This document shows positions 54,863-63,100 of a stretch of 64,000 bases of DNA, in pieces (position 1 is the first letter of the stretch; every line of letters begins with the position of its first letter). The notes beneath the pieces are model-generated. The model was not told the origin of the DNA, searched no databases, and saw nothing but the letters and a program-made list of their open reading frames with translations. A program made the position numbers and the translations under genes. This stretch comes from Gemmatimonadaceae bacterium. Lineage in GTDB: Bacteria > Gemmatimonadota > Gemmatimonadetes > Gemmatimonadales > Gemmatimonadaceae. The DNA is taken from NCBI GenBank assembly GCA_036496605.1, contig DASXKV010000025.1:1-64000 (forward strand), given 5' to 3'.

Positions 54863-55180
54863 CTATTCGTTGCGCAGCGATTTGAGCGCGGCGAGGTTCT
54901 TCCGACGGAGCTCCCAGGACTCGCGTTGATCGAGCGACAACGCGCGTCGTGCCACGAGCTCCCGATAGTAGGAGAGCACCCGAGAGCGCACGCTCTCGAG
55001 CGTGTCGCCGCCTAGCGGTTGAAAAGGCGCGAAGCGGTGCGATTCGCCGGATACGGTGAACCACCACCACGCCTGCGCCAGACGCGATCGTCCTTGCTCG
55101 ATCTGGCACGCGAAGATGCGGTCGTCGGCTTCGAATGTGAAGGGTTGGAGGACGGGCTGGCGTTCTGGTGTCTCGCGCAT
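54863..55180 (-). CDS. Hypothetical protein coupled to the pseudo-receiver gene
   Basis: A 105-aa soluble protein starting one base after the stop of the upstream pseudo-receiver gene (TAA-C-ATG), so translation is probably coupled. It has an aromatic beta-type middle (LAQAWWWFTVSGESHRFAPF) and a charged helical C-terminus (RVLSYYRELVARRALSLDQR, ELRRKNLAALKSLRNE). I do not recognise the family. The stretch from 54653 to 54862 on its downstream side shows no gene. Confidence 0.7.
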   Translation of the reverse strand: MRETPERQPVLQPFTFEADDRIFACQIEQGRSRLAQAWWWFTVSGESHRFAPFQPLGGDTLESVRSRVLSYYRELVARRALSLDQRESWELRRKNLAALKSLRNE

Positions 55181-55181
55181 G

Positions 55182-55598
55182 TTATGACACTCGGCGCGGT
55201 CGACCTGCTGCGCGACGCGGAGTCGGCGGCGCTTCCATGAGATGATCGACGACAGAGAGAAAGCGGTCTTCGCCTGAACGGGTGATCACGTAACCGTCAG
55301 CGCCAATGCGTCGTGCCCAGTCGCGGTCTTGCTTCTTTCCGTGCGCGGTGTATGCGAGGAGCTTGGTGCGTCGGAGCGCCGGAGACGTGGCAATGACCCG
55401 CGCCAGACAGCGAGACGTACCAATAGGCACGTACAGCTCCGTCACGACGAGACCGATCTCGGAGCCGTTGACGATGTCCATTGCCGCGGTGGGGTCAGGG
55501 GCTTCGACGACGGTGTATCCTTTGTCCTCGAGTCGTGTGCGGAGATGCGAGGTCGAATCAGTTTGTGACTGAACGAGCAGAATCGAATTCGAATACAT
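55182..55598 (-). CDS. Pseudo-receiver (degenerate response-regulator) protein
   Basis: A 138-aa single-domain protein when started at 55598 (MYSNSILLVQSQTDSTSHLR, GAGGTAG upstream). The fold pattern is that of a CheY-like receiver (ILLVQ, GYTVVEAPDPTAAMDIVN, IGLVVTELYVPIG, KLLAYTAHG, GADGYVITRSGEDRFLSVVD). The catalytic residues are not: the acidic pair after strand 1 is replaced by QSQ, the phospho-acceptor Asp by Glu (VVTEL), and the invariant Lys near the end by Thr. It is therefore unlikely to be phosphorylated. It is coupled to the downstream 105-aa protein. Confidence 0.8.
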   Translation of the reverse strand: MYSNSILLVQSQTDSTSHLRTRLEDKGYTVVEAPDPTAAMDIVNGSEIGLVVTELYVPIGTSRCLARVIATSPALRRTKLLAYTAHGKKQDRDWARRIGADGYVITRSGEDRFLSVVDHLMEAPPTPRRAAGRPRRVS

Positions 55599-55668
55599 GA
55601 CTACCTCGGTTTTGAGAGTTCTCACGTCACGCGAGCAGGCTGCACCCGCGGCCGTCCGGGAAGGAAAC

Positions 55669-55694
55669 AAAAAAGGGCCTGCATTGGCAGGCCC
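55669..55694 (-). terminator. Perfect intrinsic terminator, upstream of the pseudo-receiver gene
   Basis: On the minus strand GGGCCTGC-CAAT-GCAGGCCC is followed by six T: an 8-bp perfect stem, 4-nt loop and U-run. It lies about 70 bp before the pseudo-receiver start codon and reads in the same direction, with no gene between it and the upstream promoter. It is therefore either an attenuator for that operon or the end of a small RNA. Confidence 0.8.
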
Positions 55695-55771
55695 CAGAGT
55701 TGACGGACTTGTCCGCGCGACCAGCGCGTATCGCTTCGGGGAATATAGCATGCGCACGCGCACAATAGCAA
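55675..55771 (-). ncRNA. Candidate short leader transcript or small RNA
   Basis: On the minus strand a TTGCTA -35 (55771-55766) and a TATATT -10 (55747-55742) with an 18-bp spacer predict a start near 55735. Transcription would reach the perfect terminator about 60 nt later. The short transcript also contains a small GGAC/GTCC hairpin. Nothing shows that it is stable or functional. The rest of the 55.6-56.0 kb gap has no gene. Confidence 0.35.
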
Positions 55772-55999
55772 CGCCTCCGCTCACAAGTCAGCCTCCGTGC
55801 ACAGAAATCCGTCGCCTTTTGGCGAGTCGCAGTTAAAGAAATGCTAAACGAGCGGCGCCGACGAACATGGGTTATGTTCAATAACAGCTGGTGAGCGGCT
55901 CGCGCTGCTCCCTTTGGTCTCCACGCGCGCTTTCGTCGCGTCGGATCCCCGAGCCCTTCCGGTCAGCCCGCTCGTGGATTGCAGGCACAAGAGGCTTTC

Positions 56000-56356
56000 A
56001 TGAAATCCCCCAGCGGCGTCGCGCTGCGTAGCGTCGAGGATCTTGCCGACGCGAAACAACTGCGCTCAGTCATCTCGACCATCCTGACGAGCGCACCGAT
56101 CAACGAACACGCCTTGCGCTGCGCCGTCTGGAGTTTCGTCGGCGTCGAGCGGCGCGCCGACACTCCGCCGGCGCTCGTCATCGCGCGACTGACCGCCCTC
56201 ATCGACGACGCCCGCGTCCTCCCGCTCTCAGCACGCGCTTCGTTGACTCGGCGGATGATTCTTTGGTGCGTCGAGGAGTACTTCGGCCATTTGGGCGGTG
56301 ACGCTCTCGCGATGGATGCATCGCGCGGCGAAGCGCGTTCGCCGGCGAGAACCTGA
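56000..56356 (+). CDS. Hypothetical protein
   Basis: A 118-aa protein when started at 56000 (MKSPSGVALRSVEDLADAKQ, AGAGG upstream). Helical and soluble by composition (LRSVISTILTSAPINEHALR, ARLTALIDDARVLPLSARAS, MILWCVEEYFGHLG). No signal peptide and no recognised domain. A second small gene follows 27 bp later in the same direction, so the two probably form an operon. Confidence 0.7.
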   Translation: MKSPSGVALRSVEDLADAKQLRSVISTILTSAPINEHALRCAVWSFVGVERRADTPPALVIARLTALIDDARVLPLSARASLTRRMILWCVEEYFGHLGGDALAMDASRGEARSPART

Positions 56357-56383
56357 CCGACTCACTCGATCGCGAGAGCACCG

Positions 56384-56569
56384 ATGACGACCCGTCCATT
56401 CGATGAGTATCGTGACACGCCGCTGTGGGCCGCCGTCGAGACTACGCTCAATGAGCTCGTGGCTTCGAGCGAAATCGCAGTGAATACCGCGCCGGAGTAC
56501 GTCATCGGATACCTCTGTCGCCAACTCCAGGCGAAAAAGCTGGTCATCGCCTCTAGCGTACAGCGATAA
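56384..56569 (+). CDS. Small hypothetical protein
   Basis: A 61-aa protein (MTTRPFDEYRDTPLWAAVET, then TLNELVASSEIAVNTAPEYV, IGYLCRQLQAKKLV), well structured in composition: a helix, a short loop, then a helix. I remember similar short proteins in other bacteria but cannot name a function. It sits just after the 118-aa hypothetical gene. The following 200 bases to 56771 contain no gene. Confidence 0.65.
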   Translation: MTTRPFDEYRDTPLWAAVETTLNELVASSEIAVNTAPEYVIGYLCRQLQAKKLVIASSVQR

Positions 56570-56771
56570 TTCCAGGCCGCGCAGGCTTGGAGAGCTGTCG
56601 GGTCGCGAATCGCGCGAATGCGGGCTTCGCGCAATTCGCGTCCCAAAATTCTCGGTTCTTCAGGAGGCGACGAATCCGACACGTGCCCTGAAATCCTTTT
56701 GTGCCCCGCCGCCTAACGGATAGCGAGCGCGCACTCTTTGCAAACGGGCCGAGGTGAGCCGCACAACGATT

Positions 56772-57044
56772 TCATTTGCGTTCAACGAGACGACGTTGTT
56801 CGCCCGTCAGCATGCCCATAATTTCGCGCGCCGCCCGATCATCGAGCTGTGAGCGCTCAGCGTCTGTCGGAGCGCGATGCGCACCCTGTAGCATCGTGTA
56901 GAGCGACTGCTGGTACTGATGGTCGATCGCGCGCAGCTGCGCCGTCTGCCCCGGCGTCAAGGCCAGTGACCCGAGCAGCCGCGCTGCCACGCTGAAAGCG
57001 CCCGCGGGGGGCCGCGAGCCTGTGGCTTCCTGGTCAGCTGTCAC
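56772..57044 (-). CDS. Small Spy/CpxP-like helical protein
   Basis: A 90-aa protein from a GTG at 57044 preceded by TGAGG. It carries LALTPGQTAQLRAIDHQYQQ and DRAAREIMGMLTGEQRRLVE, the two LTPxQ/LTxEQ-type helical motifs seen in Spy/CpxP-like periplasmic chaperones and heavy-metal-resistance proteins. No signal peptide is visible with this start; a longer frame upstream is not protein-like. The assignment is therefore by motif resemblance only. It is divergent from the glucan synthase gene. Confidence 0.55.
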   Translation of the reverse strand: MTADQEATGSRPPAGAFSVAARLLGSLALTPGQTAQLRAIDHQYQQSLYTMLQGAHRAPTDAERSQLDDRAAREIMGMLTGEQRRLVERK

Positions 57045-57134
57045 AGCGTTGGTCCTCAAAGCCTGGTCGCTGCGTGAATAGTACGCGGGCGCATGTCGCG
57101 GCGCCCTCGGGGACGCTTCGCTAGGTTGCGCACA

Positions 57135-60100
57135 ATGGCCACCATCGCGTCCCGACCATTCGCACGACTGCGCTCCCGCTGGTTGCAACAGACGACCGAT
57201 CCGGCGGCCGCGCTGCTCCCTGGGCCGATTCGCGGCGAGCTCTTGGGCGCCGAGCAGCTGGCCGAGCGTGTCATTGCCGTCGCGCGCGAGCAGCGCGCTG
57301 CCTCAGTGCAGCGCCGGCGAGCGCTTCTGCTCGCGCGGCTCAACGAGAGTTGGCGCGTTTTGCAAGAGGTGCACGCGCGACTTCTCACCGCCGCTGCCAG
57401 GGAAGTCGAAGTCGGACCGGCCGGTGATTGGCTGCTCGACAACTTCCACGTCGTGCGGGAGCACATCGTGGAAGTCCGCGCGAGTCTTCCGCGTGGCTTC
57501 TACCGCGAGCTTCCGGAATTGGAGAATGGACCGCTCGCGGGCTACCCGCGCGTCTACGAGCTGGCCATCACTCTCATCTCACACACCGAAGCACGCGTCG
57601 ATGAGGAAAATGTCAATCTCGTTTTGACCTCATTTCAGCGCGTGAGTCCGCTGTCGATTGGCGAGCTCTGGGCGATGCCGGCGATGCTGCGGCTCGGGCT
57701 CATCGAGAGTGTGCGCCGCATGTCGCTGCGCACCGTGCAGCGACTGGCGGAGATCGAGGAGGCGGATCAGTGGGCTGCTCGTCTCCAGACGGCCAACGAC
57801 AATGGTAAGCGTGCCCTCGGCGCCGCGCTGAACGCATTCGTCATCTCGCCGCCGACGCTGACGCCGTACTTCGTGTCTCGTCTTCTCCAACGACTTCGCC
57901 AGTCGCGCGGCGATTTCCCGCCTTTGCTCTGGCTCGAGGAGTGGATCGGGGAGGATGGGCCGAGTGCCGAAGAGTCCGACGCCTGGTCGGCACACCGGCA
58001 GTCGATGACGCAGATTGCGATGGCGAACAGCATAACGAGTCTGCGCACCATCGCGCGTGTCGACTGGCGCTCGATCGTCGAGCAACAAAGCGAAATGGAA
58101 GCCGCGCTTCGTCAGGACCCGTCGGGCTTCTACGGCCGGACGACCTTCGCGACACGAGATCGCTATCGACACGTCGTCGAGCGTATCGCCAAGCGAACGA
58201 ATCGCGATGAGGCCTCCGTCGCCGGCCTGGCGATCGAGCGCTCGCGTCGAGCCGAAACGTCGTCCGATGTTCGCGAAGCGCATGTCGGATACTTCCTGGT
58301 CGACGATGGCGTGGCCGAGCTCGAGCGAGCCGTCGGTTATCGACCGACGCCTGGCGAGCGCGCGCAGCGATGGGTCGTGCGACATCCGAGCGCGGTCTTC
58401 GCGGGTGGAATCGTCCTCGCGACCGTCGCTTTGCTCTCGATCGTCTGGCGACTCGCGGCGCCGGCGGCGTTCTCGGCGACCATCGTCGCGCTCGTTGTCG
58501 CGCTCATTCCGGCAACCGACGTCGCGATCAACCTCGTCAATCAGCTCATCACTGCGCTCCTGCCACCACGCGTATTGCCCAAGCTCGCCTTTAGCGAACA
58601 AGAAACTGCCGGTGCTGGCATTCCTCCGGAGTGTCGTACCGCGGTGGTGATCCCAACGTTGTTCGCGAGCGTCGAGATGGTCGAGGAAGCACTGGCCACG
58701 CTCGAGGCACACTTTCTTGCCAACCGTCAAGCCAATCTGCACTTCGCGTTGTTGAGCGACTTCCCCGACTCGCCGACGGAGACACGCACCGACGATAGCG
58801 CGATTGTCGAAGCTGCCGTCGCCGGTGTGCGGGATCTCAATACTCGTTATGCGGCGAGCGCCGGTGCAGAGGATCGCTTCTATCTCTTCCATCGACCACG
58901 GCGTTGGAATGCCCGTGAAGGCGTCTGGATGGGATGGGAGCGCAAACGCGGCAAGCTGGCGGAGTTCAATCAATTCGTGCGGGCCGGGCGCGCCGACGCA
59001 TTTTCGCTCATCGTTGGGGACGTCGACGCGATTCGACAGGTTCGTTATGCAATCACGCTCGATTCGGATACGGTACTTCCACCGGGAACCGCGGCCCTGC
59101 TCGTCGGCACCCTGTCGCATCCGCTCAATCGCGCAAAGTACGATGCGGCGCATGGCCGCGTGGTCAATGGATACGGTATCGTGCAACCCCGGGTGGGGAT
59201 TTCACTGCCGAGCGCGCACCGCTCGCGCTTCGCGGCCATCTTCTCGGGTCATCCGGGCGTCGATCCCTATACGACGGCTGTCTCGGACGTGTATCAGGAT
59301 CTCTTCGGTGAAGGAAGCTTCACGGGGAAGGGGATCTACGAGATCGCCACCTTCGAGACCGCGACGCATGGCCGGTTTCCGGAGAACGCGCTGCTCTCCC
59401 ACGATCTCATCGAAGGCAATTATACGCGCGCGGCGCTCGCCACCGACATCAACGTCTACGATGATTATCCGACCAGCTATCTCACGTTCACGCGTCGCAA
59501 GCACCGCTGGATTCGTGGCGACTGGCAGCTGCTGCGATGGCTGACACGAACAGTGCCTGGTCCCGACGGACCGGAGCGCAACCGACTCTCGTTCCTCTCG
59601 CGCTGGAAGATTCTCGACAATCTCCGTCGCAGCGTCGTCGAGATCGCGCAGCTCGTGTTCCTCGTCGCCGGATGGACGGTGCTCGCGGGCTCTCCGTTTC
59701 GCTGGACGTTACTCGTGCTCGGCGCCGTCGCCGCGCCGTGGGTCGTCTCGCTGTGCCTCGCGGTGCTGCAGCCGCCGTTCGATAAATCATGGCGCGCGTA
59801 TTACCGCACCGTAGGGCTCGACGCGTTGACGAGCGCCCAGCAATACGCCCTGGCGCTCGTCTTTCTCCCGCATCAAGCGTTCGTGTCGGCGGACGCGATC
59901 GCGCGGACGCTCTGGCGGCTGACCGTGAGCAAACGACACCTGCTCGAGTGGCGGAGCTCCTCGGAGACCGAGCGTGAAGCCAGCGGCAGCACCGGCGCAA
60001 CGTGGCGCACGATGTGGCCGGCAGTCGCCTTTGTCGTCGTCATCCTGCTGGTCACGTTAGGCACGCCGTCGCTCGGCGGAATGACTTTGCCCTTCGTGGT

Positions 60101-63100
60101 GCTCTGGGCAGTGGCGCCGGCGATCGCGGTCATACTCAGCAAGCCAGCGGTACCGCGCGTGCCACGGCTCTCGCCTGACGAGCGCGCTCTGGCGATGCGC
60201 TACGCGCGCCTTCACTGGGAGTATTTCGACACGTTCGTTACCGCCGAGACCAACTGGTTGGCGCCGGACAATTTCCAGGAGGATCCGATCCCCGAAACGG
60301 CGATGCGGGTCTCACCGACCAACATCGGCTTGCAGTTTCTCTCGACGATCAGCGCGTGCGACCTCGGTCTCATCACCGTGGAGGACATGGCCGCGCGCCT
60401 GGAACGGGGCTTCCGCACGCTCGAGCGGATGCGCCGATTTCGTGGCCACTTCTATAACTGGTACGATCTCCGCGACCTGCACGTCCTCGAACCGGCGTAC
60501 GTGTCCACGGTCGACAGCGGCAATCTCTGTGGCCACCTGATTGCCGTTAGGCAGGCGTGCATGGAAAAGGCCAACGGTGGTGAGCTGGGCGCGCGGCTCG
60601 ACGCGCTCGCCGAATCGGCGTATCGCTTGGCGATGGAGATGGACTTCCGGTTTCTGTTCGACCGTCGTCGCAAACTCTTCGCGATTGGCTACCAGCAGAG
60701 CACACACACGCTCGACCCGTCCTACTTCGACCTTCTGGCATCGGAGGCGCGCCTCGCGAGCTTCGTGGCGATCGCGAAGGACGACGTTCCGGTCGAGCAC
60801 TGGTTCCATCTCGGCCGCACGCTGACGCGGGCGGCCGGGGAGATCGCGCTCGTGTCGTGGAGCGGCAGCATGTTCGAGTACCTGATGCCGGCACTCGTTA
60901 TGCGCTCGCTTCCGTACACCGTGTTGGGCGAGACGTGCGACAGCGCGGTCAGGCGTCAGATTGCGTATGGGGTGGAACGGGGCGTCCCGTGGGGCGTGAG
61001 TGAGAGTGCGTACAACCTCCGCGATCGGCACCTCATCTATCAATACCACGCGTTCGGCGTGCCCGATCTCGCGCTCAAGCGGGGCTTGGGCCGCGATCTC
61101 GTCGTCGCGCCGTACGCCTCGGCCCTCGCACTGCTCGTCGAGCCGGCGCGGGCGATCTCCAACCTGGTCGTGGAAGAAGATCTCGGTGCGCTCGGCCAGT
61201 ACGGGTTCTACGACGCGATCGACTACACGCGGCCGAACCCCGGTGAACGATTCGCCCTCGTCAGGAATTTCATGGCGCATCACGTCGGCATGTCGCTGGT
61301 CGCGCTCACGAATGTGCTTGACGACGACGTGTGGCAGAAGCGCTTCCATCGGGATCCGCTGGTTCGGGCCGTGGAGCTGTTGCTCTTCGAGCGCGTGCCG
61401 AGGAGAGTCGTTCTCCAGGCGCCGCAGCAGACACGCGTCGACGAGGCGCTCCCGGATCCGGACCTCGAGCGCCCGATCGTGCGCGAGGTCGACGAACTGG
61501 ACTCGCCACAGCCGCACGTCGCGCTGCTTGGCCGTTTGCCGTACACGATCATGGTGAGCCATTGCGGCGGCGGTTACAGCCGGTATGAGGACCTCGCCAT
61601 CACGCGCTGGCGAGCCGATGGCACGCGCGACAACACGGGCCAGTTCTGCTACGTGAAAGACGTTAGGCGCCAGCGCACGTGGTCGGCGGCGCACCAGCCC
61701 GTGTGCGCGCCGGCGGAATTCTACCAGGCGCTCCTCGCCACGGATCGCGTCACCTTCACGCGTCGTGACGACGGCATCGAGACGCGGACCGAGATCGCGA
61801 TCGTGCCGCAGGACTCGGCGGAAGTGCGGCGCGTGACCCTGACGAACGTGGGGACCGAGACGCGCGAGATCGAGCTGACGAGCTATAGCGAGGTCGTGCT
61901 CGCGCCGCCCAACGCCGATCGCGCCCATCCGGCATTCTCGAATCTGTTCGTCGAAACGGAGTGGCACGAGTGGTGTTCGGCCATCACCGCCACGCGACGA
62001 CCACGCTCGGCGCAAGAGCGGCGATTGTGGTGCGCGCACGTCGTGGCGACGGACTCGCCGGCGAACGTACCGGTGACGTGTGAGACGGACCGCGCCCGCT
62101 TTGTTGGGCGTGGACGAACGACCCGCGATCCCTGTGCGCTCGACCGAGATGGGCCACTCTCGGGCACAACCGGCCCCGTCCTCGATCCCGTCTTCGCGCT
62201 GCGAACGAGAGTGGTCATCGAGCCTGGGGAATCGACGTCGGTCTCCTTCACGACGCTGGTCGCGACGACACGTGAGCAAGTATTCACACTCGCGGACCGC
62301 TACCACCATCCCCACGCGGCACAGCGTGCGCTCGACCTCGCGTGGACGGCGACGCAAGTCGAGCTTCGAGAGCTCAACATCACACCGACCGATGCCGCCG
62401 TGTTCCAGGATCTCGCGGGCGCGTTGTTCTACGCGAATCCGGCGGTGCGCGCGTCCAAGGAAGAGCTGCGCGCGAACCACGGCTCGCAGCCTTTGCTCTG
62501 GGCACAGGGCGTGTCGGGCGACTGGCCGATCCTTCTCGCCGCCATCGATTCGAAAGACGGGCTGCCCACTTTGCGCGAGCTCTTCGCCGCGCACCGCTTC
62601 TGGCGCCGCCGCGGGATGACGGTGGACCTTGTCGTGCTGAACGAGCACGGCCAGGGCTATGCACAAGAGCTGAACGACTCGATTACCGCGGCAATGTTCA
62701 CTGCCACGGAATCGGCGCTCGTCGATCGGCCGGGCGGTGTGTTCGTCCGGCGGAGGGACACCATGAGTGGTGCCGACTTTCAGATGCTGCGCACCACGGC
62801 GCGCATCTGTATCCAGTGTGACGGTCGTTCCATCTCGCGAATTCTCGACGCGGCACATGGCAAAGAGGAGGAGGAGGAGTCCCAGCTGCTCGAGCCCGCC
62901 GAGAGTCTGCCTCGACCATCGGGCCGACATACGCCGGCGGCACTGAGCCGCGTGCGGCCGCGAAGCCCTGGCCTTGGCGTGCTACGCATCGAACCCTCGG
63001 GCGAGTCGTTAGGCGATCTGGGGGTGGACTCGCGCGAACGCTCGTTGGGCATTGGAGCCGCGGACCGCAACGGTGCGGTCGGCACACGCGCTCGGGTCAA

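Noticed and set aside
60312-62930. 872-aa antisense open frame
   Set aside because: It lies opposite the well-supported glucan synthase reading frame, and its Arg/His/Glu-rich translation is typical of antisense shadows in high-GC genes. 57630-59186 minus is rejected for the same reason.
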